Shown here one piece after another: positions 1 through 10,300 of a stretch of DNA of 64,000 nt. Each line of letters starts with the position of its first letter. The stretch's first letter is position 1. The DNA is from Aplectana chamaeleonis (taxonomy: Eukaryota > Nematoda > Chromadorea > Rhabditida > Cosmocercidae), in contig JAPDOI010000021.1 of NCBI GenBank assembly GCA_029168955.1, forward strand, positions 2,344,501 to 2,408,500. The letters are read 5' to 3'. A model generated the notes under the pieces. That model was not told the origin of the DNA. It made no database searches and worked only from the letters and a program-made list of their open reading frames with translations. The position numbers and the translations under genes were made by a program.

Positions 1-694
1 CTTTAGATGACACCTTGATGACGTCTTCAGATGCCCTATGTACTTTGCATGACACCCTGATGACGTCATCAGATGCCCTATGTACTTTGCATGACACCCT
101 GATGACGTCATCAGATGCCCTATGTACTTTACATGACATCCTGATGACGTCATCAGATGCCCTATGTACTTTATATGACACCCTGATGACGTCATCAGAT
201 GCCCTATGTATTTTAGATGACACCCTGATGACGTCATCAGATGCCCTATGTATTTTCGATAACACCCTGATGACGTCATCAGATGCCCTATGTACTTTGC
301 ATGACACCCTGATGACGTCATCAGATGCCCTATGTACTTTGCATGACACCCTGATGACGTCATCAGATGCCCTATGTACTTTGCATGACACCCTGATGAC
401 GTCATCAGATGCCCTATGTACTTTACATGACATCCTAATGATTTCATCAGATGCCCTATGTACTTTAGATGACACCCTGATGACGTCATCAGATGCCCTA
501 TGCACTTTACATGACACCCTGATGACGTCATCAGATGCCCTATGTACTTTGCATGACACCCTGATGACGTCATCAGATGCCCTATGCACTTTACATGACA
601 TCCTGATGACGTCATCAGATGCCCTATGTACTTAAGATGACACCCTAATGACGTCATCAGATGCCCTATGTACTTTATATGACACCCTGATGAC
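1..694. repeat. 42-bp tandem array (family 1, left block)
   Basis: About 16.5 copies of a 42-bp unit, continuing beyond the left edge of the window. Nearly every unit contains the 12-bp perfect palindrome GATGACGTCATC, with TGACGTCA (the CRE/ATF bZIP octamer) at its centre, followed by a segment like AGATGCCCTATGTACTTT. Units differ by single substitutions (TGC/TAC/TAG before ATGACA) and the period does not slip. The 14-residue open frame reading LMTSSDALCTLHDT is a consequence of the 42-bp period and is not called as a gene. Confidence 0.97.
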
Positions 695-1071
695 TTACTT
701 TTGACTTAATCGGTTGGCTTTCGCCTGACGCGGTCATTCCGCATCTTCACCGAGGTGTGCCGTCCTAGTAGTCAGCCATGTCCATTTTTCACGGTCTTCA
801 GCCACAATTTGAACACATTCCATCCAGCTGTCACTATTCCATTTCCTGCGAAACGAAACATCGCGCCTGAACTGTCTTTCGATGCCGAGTGACTTTAAAT
901 CCTCTTTAACCACATCCGTCCAGAACTTTCGCCTACGCCCAGGTGGCCGTTTCCAGACAGGATTTGGAAGCATTTTCAAAGCGTGTTGTACGAGACGATC
1001 CGGCGTTCTTCTTAGTATATGCCCGAGCAGTCGAAGTCGACTTTCCATTGCTGCTTGAGATGGCGTTAGGA
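695..1071 (-). mobile_element. 5'-truncated RTE-type LINE tail inserted in the 42-bp array
   Basis: The minus strand from 1048 to 734 encodes 104 residues typical of the extreme C-terminus of RTE-clade reverse transcriptases: LRLLGHILRRTPDR, then a basic PPGRRRKFWTDVVKEDL block and a final WMECVQIVAEDREKW stretch before the stop. About 40 bp of 3' UTR follow, ending near TTAAGTCAAAAGTAAG at 695. The endonuclease and polymerase domains are missing, so this is a dead-on-arrival insertion. The array resumes at 1072; only GAC (692-694 and 1072-1074) appears duplicated at the junctions. Confidence 0.85.
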
Positions 1072-1345
1072 GACGTCATCAGATGCCCTATGTATTTTAG
1101 ATGACACCCTGATGACGTCATCAGATGCATTATGTACTTTACATGACATCCTAATGACGTCATCAGATGCCCTATGTACTTTGCATGACACCCTGATGAC
1201 GTCATCAGATGCCCTATGTACTTTGCATGACACCCTGATGACGTCATCAGATGCCCTATGTACTTTGCATGACACCCTGATGACGTCATCAGATGCCCTA
1301 TGTGCTTTACATGACACCCTGATGACGTCATCAGATGCCCTATGC
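1072..1345. repeat. 42-bp tandem array (family 1, right block)
   Basis: About 6.5 further copies of the same CRE-palindrome unit, in register with the block left of the LINE. The two blocks were therefore one array before the insertion. The array stops abruptly at TATGC (1341-1345), where the 145-bp array begins without any spacer. Confidence 0.97.
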
Positions 1346-2905
1346 ATCGAAAAGTACAGCCTACGACGTGTTTTAGCAAGTTGATTTACCAACTGATTAA
1401 ATCACATGATATGATAAGCAGTAAGAAGTAAAGTAGTGAATGTGAAACAGTAAGTAACAAACTTGTTAGTCACTTTCTCTGTCCCTCCCCATCGAAAAGT
1501 ACAGCCTACGACGTGTTTTAGCGAGTTGATCTACCAACTGATAATATCACATGATATGATAAGCAGTAAGAAGTAAAGTAGTGAATGTGAAACAGTAAGT
1601 AACAAACTTGTTAGTCACTTTCCCTGTCCCTTCCCATCGAAAAGTACGGCCTACGACGTGTTTTAGCGAGTTGATCTACCAACTGATAATATCACATGAC
1701 ATGATAAGCAGTAAGAAGTAAAGTAGTGAATGTGAAACAGTAAGAAACAAACTTGTTAGTCACTTTCTCTGTCCCTCCCCATCGAAAAGTACAGCCTACG
1801 ACGTGTTTTAGCGAGTTGATCTACCAACTGATAATATCACATGATATGATAAGCAGTAAGAAGTAAAGTAGTGAATGTGAAACAGTAAGAAACAAACTTG
1901 TTAGTCACTTTCTCTGTCCCTCCCCATCGAAAAGTACAGCCTACGACGTGTTTTAGCGAGTTGATCTACCAACTGATTAAATCACATGATATGATAAGCA
2001 GTAAGAAGTAAAGTAGTGAATGTGAAACAGTAAGAAACAAACTTGTTAGTCACTTTCTCTGTCCCTCCCCATCGAAAAGTACAGCCTACGACGTGTTTTA
2101 GCGAGTTGATCTACCAACTGATGAAATCACATGATATGATAAGCAGTAAGAAGTAAAGTAGTGAATGTGAAACAGTAAGTAACAAACTTGTTAGTCACTT
2201 TCTCTGTCCCTCCCCATCGAAAAGTACAGCCTACGACGTGTTTTAGCGAGTTAATCTACCAACTGATAATATCACATGATATGATAAGCAGTAAGAAGTA
2301 AAGTAGTGAATGTGAAACAGTAAGTATCAATTTTGTTAGTCACTTTCCCTCTCCCTTCCCATCGAAAAGTACGGCCTACGACGTGTTTTAGCGAGTTGAT
2401 CTACCAACTGATAATATCACATGATATGATAAGCAGTAAGAAGTAAAGTAGTGAATGTGAAACAGTAAGAAACAAACTTGTTAGTCTTTTTCTCTGTCCC
2501 TCCCCATCGAAAAGTACAGCCTACGACGTGTTTTAGCGAGTTGATCTACCAACTGATAATATCACATGATATGATAAGCAGTAAGAAGTAAAGTAGTGAA
2601 TGTGAAACAGTAAGTAACAAACGTGTTAGTCACTCTCCCTGTCCCTTCCCATCGAAAAGTACGGCCTACGACGTGTTTTAGCGAGTTGATCTACCAACTG
2701 ATAATATCACATGATATGATAAGCAGTAAGAAGTAAAGTAGTGAATGTGAAACAGTAAGAAACAAACTTGTTAGTCACTTTCTCTGTCCCTCCCCATCGA
2801 AAAGTACAGCCTACGACGTGTTTTAGCGAGTTGATCTACCAACTGATAATATCACTTGATATGATAAGTAGTAAAAGGTGAAGTAGCTAATGTTAAAGTA
2901 AGTGA
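1346..2905. repeat. 145-bp tandem array
   Basis: Ten complete units and one partial. Units begin (ATCGAAAAGTACAGCCTACG) at 1346, 1491, 1636, 1781, 1926, 2071, 2216, 2361, 2506, 2651 and 2796, always exactly 145 bp apart. They differ by a few substitutions, for example CAGCC/CGGCC and TCTCTG/TCCCTG. The last unit decays after about 2880. Each complete unit carries TGAAACAG, which is CTGTTTCA on the minus strand. No open frame runs through the array. Confidence 0.97.
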
Positions 2906-3508
2906 GTAGGTTATCATATCTGTCCACATACCAACTTACCTACCTGCCCAACTGATCGCCTGCGACCACTGGCAGTGGCCAGTGGCAGGAACGAGGAACG
3001 AGGAACGAGGAACAGGACACGAGGGACGCGTTACAAGAAAAAACGCGAATTTTAGCTAAGCTTCCGCCGATCTAACTTTGTTAATTTTTTAATCGATTTG
3101 GCTCAAATTTTGTCAGCGGGTGTCTTCTAGACTCTCTCACTTATATCCAGAAGGAAATCTCTAGAAAATCTGTTTCACAGGTTTTATTAACTACTTTACC
3201 AAAATCTAAGTGATCACAAGTGCCAGGCAAAACCAAACCTCTCCAGCAGCTTCGCGGCTGGAGCGATTAGCGAGATCACGGGTCAGATCTCATTTTTTCA
3301 CTTATCGTAACGTGAGAAAGTTCAACCAAATGTGAAATAACGCGGGCATTCTGAGTATGTATTTGAATGCTTTCAAGTCTCTTCTGCGGAGTAACAGGCT
3401 GTCTTAAATGTTCTATATAGCTTCCCCCTCTCACTTTTGTGCTCATTGTGTTTGCTAAACCGTTTCCATTTTTTTGCTGAGATAATGTTTGTGTACTTGA
3501 ATTCTAAC
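2906..3508. other. Intergenic, no gene seen
   Basis: No coding signal or recognised element. Small features: a perfect 8-bp stem at 2967-2986 (CCACTGGC/GCCAGTGG around AGTG), a GGAACGA microrepeat at about 2988-3013, and a short TCCAGC/GCTGGA hairpin near 3242-3262. Confidence 0.5.
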
Positions 3509-4008
3509 AATGAAAGGCTTTGTTCGCGATAGAAATCGCTTTTCTGTTTTTTTTTTGAATATCTTGAAACCGAACCCATTCTGATTCCAATGACGCTTCT
3601 GGAATCGTACAAGACCTTCTGGGAATGGTGTTATGGTTCCTCAAAAATTGAGCTAAGGAATTATGGTGGACGAGTCGTCCGAGGCTTGTAACTGCCGTCT
3701 TTTGCATCCGATGTATGCGAGCTGACCTGAGTAAAGAGAGAAGTTGAGAATGAAGGGGAGAACGGGGCTTTTGGTCGGAAGTCATGGCTCAATTCACGAT
3801 TTCGAGTGTTCCTTTATTCACGTCGAGAGGCGGAAAGGGGCGGTACTTGCCCACAGCAGCGCGGGTTTGACCACCTTTCTAAGTCGTTTTGCGGCTCCTG
3901 GGTAGGTTTTCGTCTCGTTTTTTCGACGCTGTCCTGCTTCTGAGAGCCACGAGAAGCGTTTGTCATGAAAAATTCGAGGATGAAGTTTATCGCGAATAGT
4001 GCCTTTAA
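3509..4008. mobile_element. Degenerate MITE-like dispersed repeat (TTAA family A2)
   Basis: 3580-3785 aligns in the same orientation with 46160-46370; shared stretches include GATTCCAATGA, GAGCTA, GGTGGACGAGT and GAGAGAAGTTGA. The 46-kb copy has clear ends of the form TTAAAGGCACAGT. Here the right end reads AGTGCCTTTAA (to 4008) and the left end is badly decayed (near 3509), so the boundaries are approximate. The open frames across it are not supported as genes. Confidence 0.45.
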
Positions 4009-4074
4009 GTATTGAATTCGTTCAATTCCTGCTTTGTTTTTTACGCGGACTTCCCGCGTCTTCAATTAATAAAT

Positions 4075-4345
4075 AATGACCTCTGGGCCCCTAACGGGCG
4101 GTTCAAACTCGGTAACCGGCCTCTCTAGATTAGTTTATGAAAGTGATGGGTTTTTTCGTTATCAGTCATTGTTTTCTTAGACTATATAAACACCTTGCTC
4201 TCTAGGGTGGCGTACTTCAAACGTCCGGCTCGGAAGAGGAAGCTGTGCGGGGGGGATGTTCTTGAGAGCGGCGCGTATTCGTTCCACGCGCACCACCGAT
4301 AAGAAGGAGCCGCAGAGTGTGCTAAAGTGTCTTTTGACTATGCGT
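4075..4345 (+). promoter_or_regulatory. Duplicated leader with TATA-like box, heading the 33-kb array (copy 1)
   Basis: This approximately 270-bp segment matches 48983-49254 over its length. It begins near AATGACCTCTGGGCCCCTAA, has TATATAAA at 4183-4190, and runs directly into the first 42-bp unit at about 4345. In both copies the same order (GGGCCCCTAACGGGC, TATA-like box, GGCTCGGAAGAGGA, GCGGCGCGTATTCGTTC) immediately precedes a plus-orientation array. An ATG at 4256 is shared, but codon differences between the copies are mostly nonsynonymous and copy 2 has an early TGA. Promoter activity is inferred only from the TATA-like box and its position. Confidence 0.5.
4183..4190 (+). promoter_or_regulatory. 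TATA-like box in leader copy 1
   Basis: TATATAAA, about 155 bp upstream of the first tandem unit. The second leader has CATATAAA at 49092-49099. No transcript evidence is available. Confidence 0.35.
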
Positions 4346-7300
4346 GACCGCAGTAGGAGTATGCAGGACGTCAGGGAACTACAGCAGGACCTCAGTAGGG
4401 GTGTGCAGGACATCATGGAACGTGTGCAGGACTTTAGTAGGAGTGTGCAGGTCATCATGGGACCTGTTCAGGCCCCCACAAGGGGTGTGCAGGACGTCGT
4501 AGAATGTGTGCAGGACCTTAGTAGGAGTGTGCAGGACATCATGGAACCTGTGCAGGACCTCAGTAGGAGCGTGAAGAACCTTAGTAGGAGTGTGTAGGAC
4601 ATCATGGGACCTGTGCAGGACCCTAGTAGAGGTGTGCAGGACATCATGGAACCTGTGCAGGACCCCGGAAGGGGTGTGCAGGACGTCGTGGAATGTGTGC
4701 AGGACCTCAGTAGTGGTGTGCAGGACGTCGTAAAATGCGTGCAGGACCTCAGTAGGAGTGTGCAGAAAATCATGGAACGTGTGCAGTACCTCAGTAGGAG
4801 TGTGCAGGACATCATGGGACCTGTGCAGGACCCCAGTAGGGGTGTGGAGAACGTCGTGGAATGTGTGCAGGACCTCAGTAGGGGTGTGTAGAACGTCGTA
4901 GAATGTGTGCAGGACCTGAGTAGGAGTGTGCAGGACGTCGTAGAATGCGTGCAGGACCTCAGTAGGAGTGTGCAGAAAATCATGGAACGTGTGCAGTACC
5001 TCAGTAGGAGTGTGCAGTACATCATGGAACGTGTGCAGGATCCCAATAGAAGTGTGCAGGACATCATGGAACGTGTGCAGAACCTCAGTAGAGATGAGCA
5101 GGACGCCATGGAATGAGTACAGGACCGCAGTAAAAGTGCGCAGGACATCATGTAACGTGTGCAGGATCCCTACAGAGGTGTGCAGGACATCATGGAACGT
5201 GTGCAGGACCTCAGTAGAGATGAGCAGGACGTCGTGAAACGTGTGCAGGACCCCAATAGGATGTTCAAGACGTCATGGAATGTGTGCAGGAGCTCAGCAG
5301 GAGTGTGCACGACATCATGGGACTTGTGCAGAACCTTAGCAGGAGTGTGCAGGATATCATGGAACGTGTGCAGAACCTCAGTAGGAGTGTGCAGTACATA
5401 ATGGAACGTGTGCAGGATCCCAATAGAAGTGTGCAGGACATCATGAAACGTGCGCAGGACCTCAGTAGAGATGAGCAGGACGTCATGGATTGAGTACAGG
5501 ACCGCAGTAAAAGAGTGCAGGAGATCAAGGAACTTGTGCAGGGCCCCAGTAGTGGTGTGCAGGACGTCGTAGAATGTGTGCAGGACCTCAGTAGGAGTGT
5601 GCAGGACATCAAGGAACTTGTGCAGGGACCCAGTAGGGGTGTGCAGGACGTCGTAGAATGCGTGCAGGACCTCAGTAGGAGTGTGCAGAAAATCATGGAA
5701 CGTGTGCAGCACCTCAGTAGGAGTGTGCAGGACCTTAGTAGGAGTGTGCAGGACATCATGGGACCAGTGCAGGACCCCAGTAGGGGTGTGAAGAACGTCG
5801 TGGAATGTGTGCAGGACCTCAGTAGGAGAGTGCAGAAAATCATGGTACGTGTGCAGGATCCCAATAGAAGTGTGCAGGACATCACGGAACGTGTGCAGGA
5901 CCCCGGAAGGGGTGTGCAGTACATCATGGAACGTGTGCAGGATCCCAATAGAAGTGTGCAGGATATCATGGAACGTGTGCAGTACCTCAGTAGGAGTGTG
6001 CAGTACCTCATGGAACGTGTGCAGGATCCCGATAAAAGTGTGCAGGACATCATGAAACGTGCGCAGGACCTCAGTAGAGATGAGCAGGACGTCATGGAAT
6101 GAGTACAGGACCGCAGTAAAAGTTTGCAGGACATCAATTTGTGCAGGTCTGCGGTAACGCCGCGAATGTGCAGGATCCCAATAGAAATGTGCAGGACATC
6201 ATGGAACGTGTGCAGGACCTCAGTAGAGATGAGCAGGACGTCATGGAATGTGTACACGACCGCAGTAAAAGTGTGCAGGACGTAGTAGAATGTGTGCAGG
6301 ACCTCAGTAGCAGTGTGCAAGACATCATGGAACGTGTGCAAAACCTTAGTAGGAGTGTGCAGGTCATCATGGGACCTGTGCAGGCCCCCAGTAGGGGTGT
6401 GCAGGACGTCGTAGAATGCGTGAAGGATCCCAATAGAAGTGTGAAGGACATCATGGAACGTGTGCAGGACCTCAGTAGAGATGAGCAGGACGTCATGGAA
6501 TGAGTACAGGACCGCAGTAAAAGTGTGCAGGACATCATGTAACGTGTGCAGGATCCCAATAGAAGTGTGCAGGACATCATGGAACGTGTGCAGGACCTCA
6601 GTAGAGATGAGCAGGACGTCATGGAATGTGTACAGGACCGCAGTAAAAGTGTGCAGGACGTAGTAGAATGTGTGCAGGACCTCAGTAGGGGTGTGCAGGA
6701 CATCATGGAACGTGTGCAGGACCTTAGTAGGAGTGTGCAGGTCATCATGGGACCTGTTCAGGCTCCCACAAGGGGTGTGCAGGACGTCGTAGAATGTGTG
6801 CAGGACCTTAGCAGGAGTGTGCAGGACATCATGGAACCTGTGCAGGACCTCAGTAGGAGTGTGCAGGTCATAGAATGTGCAGACCTCAGTAGGAGTGTGT
6901 AGGACATCATGGGACCTGTGCAGGACCCTAGTAGAGGTGTGCAGGACATCATGGAACCTGTGCAGGACCCCGGAAGGGGTGTGCAGGACGTCGTGGAATG
7001 TGTGCAGGACCTCAGTAGTGGTGTGCAGGACGTCGTAAAATGCGTGCAGGACCTCAGTAGGAGTGTGCAGAAAATCATGGAACGTGTGCAGTACCTCAGT
7101 AGGAGTGTGCAGGACATCATGGGACCTGTGCAGGACCCCAGTAGGGGTGTGGAGAACGTCGTGGAATGTGTGCAGGACCTCAGTAGGAGAGTGCAGGACA
7201 TCATCATGGGACCTGTGCAGGACCCCAGTAGGGGTGTGTAGAACGTCGTAGAATGTGTGCAGGACCTGAGTAGGAGTGTGCAGGACGTCGTAGAATGCGT

Positions 7301-10300
7301 GCAGGACCTCAGTAGGAGTGTGCAGAAAATCATGGAACGTGTGCAGTACCTCAGTAGGAGTGTGCAGTACATCATGGAACGTGTGCAGGATCCCCAGTAG
7401 CGGTGTGCAGGACATCATGAAACGTGTGCAGGACCCCATTAGGGATGAGCAGGACGTCAGGGAACGTGTGTGCAGGACCTCAGTAAAGTGTGCAGTACAT
7501 CATGGAACGTGTGCAGGACCCCAGTAGAGGTATGCAGGACGTCATGGAATGTGTGCATGACCCCAATAGAGATGTGCAGGACGTCGTAGAATGTGTGCAG
7601 GACCTGAGTAGAGATGTGCAGGACATCATGAAACGTGTGCAGGACTTTAGCAGGAGTGTGCAGGACATCATGAAACGTGTGCAGGACCTGAGTAGGAGTG
7701 TGCAGGACATCATGGAACGTGTGCAGGACTCCAGTCGGGGTGTTCAGGACATCATGGAAAGTGTGCAGGACCCCAGTAAGAGTGTGCAGGACGTCATGGA
7801 TTGTGTGCAGGACCTCAGTAAAAGAGTGCAGGACATCAATGGAACTTGTGCAGGACCCCAGTAGTTGTGTGCAGGACGTCGTAGAATGTGTGCAGGACCT
7901 CAGTAGGAGTGTGCAGGACATCATGGAACGTGTGCAGGACCCAGTAGGGGTGTGTGCAGGACGTCGTAGAATGTGTGCAGGACCTCAGCAGGAGTGTGCA
8001 GGACATCATGGAACGTGTGCAGGACCTCAGTAGGGGTGTGCAGGACATCATGGAATGTGCAGGAAGTAGTGTGCAGGACATCATGGGACCAGTGCAGGAC
8101 CTCAGTAGGAGTGTGCAGGACATCATGGATTGTGTGCAGGACCTTAGTAGGAGTGTGCAGAACATCATGGGACCTTTGCAGGGCCCCAGTAGGGGTGTGC
8201 AGAACGTCGTGGAATGTGTGCAGGACCTCAGTAGGAGTGTGCAGGACGTCGTAGAATGTGTGCAGGATCCTAGTAGGAGTGTGCAGGACATCAAAAACGT
8301 GCGCAGGACCTCAGTAGGAGTGTGCAGGACATCATGGGACTTGTACAGGACCTCAGTAAGGGTGTGCAGGACATCATTGGAATGTGTGCAGGACCCCAAT
8401 AGGGTGTTCAAGACGTCCTGGAATGTGTGAAGGACCTCAGTAGGAGTGTGCAGGACGTCATGGGACTTGTGCAGGACCTTAGTAGGAGTGTGCAGGACAT
8501 CATGGAACGTGTGCAGTACCTCAGTAGGGTGTGCAGGACATCATGGAACGTGTGCAGGATCCCAGTAGAAGTGTGCAGGACATCATGGAAACGTGTGCAG
8601 GACCTCAGTAGAGATGTGCAGGACGTCATGGAACGTGTGCAGGACCGCAGTAAAAGAGTGCAGGACATCATGGAACTTGTGCAGGACCCCAGTAGGGTGT
8701 GCAGGACGTCGTAGAATGTGTGCAGGACCTCAGTAGGAGTGTGCAGGACATCATGGAACGTGCAGGACCCAGTAGGGGTGTGCAGGACGTCGTAGAATGC
8801 GTGCAGGACCTCAGCAGGAGTGTGCAGAAAATCATGGAACGTGTGCAGCACCTCAGTAGGAGTGTGCAGGACCTTAGTAGGAGTGTGCAGGACATCATGG
8901 GACCAGTGCAGGACCTCAGTAGGAGTGTGCAGAAAATCATGGAACGTGTGCAGCACCTCAGTAGGAGTGTGCAGGACCTTAGTAGGAGTGTGCAGGACAT
9001 CATGGGACCAGTGCAGGACCCCAGTAGGGTGTACAGAACGTCGTAGAATGTGTGCAGGACCTGAGAAAAAGTGTGCAGGACATCATGAAACGTGTGCAGG
9101 ACCTGAGTAGGAGTGTGCAGGACATCATGGAACGTGTGTAAGACTCCAGTAGGGGTGTGCAGTACATCATGGAACGTGTGCAGGACCCCAGTAGAGGTAT
9201 GCAGGACGTCATGGAATGTGTGCATGACCCCAATAGAGATGTGCAGGACATCATGGAAGGTATGCAGGACCTCGGTAAAAGTATGCAGCACATCATGAAG
9301 CGTGTGCAGGACCTCAGTAGAGATGTGCAGGACGTCATGGAATGTGTGCAGGACCGCAGTAAAAGTGTGCAGGACATCATGGAACGTGTGCAGGATCCCA
9401 GCAGGGGTGTGCAGGACATCATGGAACGTGTGCAGGACCCCCAGTAGGGGTGTGCAGGACATAATGTAAAGTGTGTGCAGGACTCCAGTCGGGGTGTGCA
9501 GGACATCATGTAATGTGTGCAGGACCTGAGAAAAAGTGTGCAGGACATCATGAAACGTGTGCAGGACCTGAGTAGGAGTGTGCAGGACATCATGGAACGT
9601 GTGTAAGACTCCAGTAGGGGTGTGCAGGACCTTAGTAGGAATGTGTAGGACATCATGAAACGTGTGGGTGCAAGAGCTTAGTAGGGATGAGCAGGACGTG
9701 ATGGAATGTGTGCAGGGCCTCAGTAGGAGTGTGCAGGACATCATGGAACGTAAGCAGGATCCCAGTAGGAGTGTGCAGAACATCATGGAACGTATGCAGG
9801 ACCTTAGTAGAGTGTGCAGGACATCATGGAATGTGTGCAGGACCTTAGTAGGATTGTGCAGGACATCATGGAACGTGTGCAGGACCTTAGTAGGAGCGTG
9901 CAGGACATCATGGAACGTGTGCAGGACCTTAGTAGGAGTGTGCAGGACATCATGGAACCTGTTCAGGACCCCAGTGGGGGTGTGCAGGACGTCGTAGAAT
10001 GTGCGCAGGACCTCAGTAGGAGTGTGCAGGACATCATGGAACGTGTGCAGGACCTTAGTAGAAGTGTGCAGGATATCATGGAACCTGTGCAGGACCCCAG
10101 TAGGGGTGTGCAGGACATCATGGGAACGTGTACAGGACCCCAGTAGGGGTGTGCAGGATGTCATGGAACGTGCGCAGGACCCCAGTAGGGGTGTTCAAGA
10201 CGTCGTAGAATATGTGCAGGACCTCAGTAGGAGTGCGCAGGACGTCGTAGAATATGTGCAGGACCTCAGTAGGAGTGTGCAGGACGTCGTGGACTGTGTG

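Noticed and set aside
1..2905. CRISPR array
   Set aside because: Units are contiguous repeats without unique spacers, and the rest of the window is eukaryotic.
1346..2905. Telomeric or rDNA-type repeat
   Set aside because: No TTAGGC hexamers and no similarity to conserved rRNA or SL RNA sequence were seen in the 145-bp unit.
4256..4597. Protein gene starting at the conserved ATG of the leader and running into the array
   Set aside because: The second leader copy has a TGA at the array junction, and most codon differences between copies change the amino acid.
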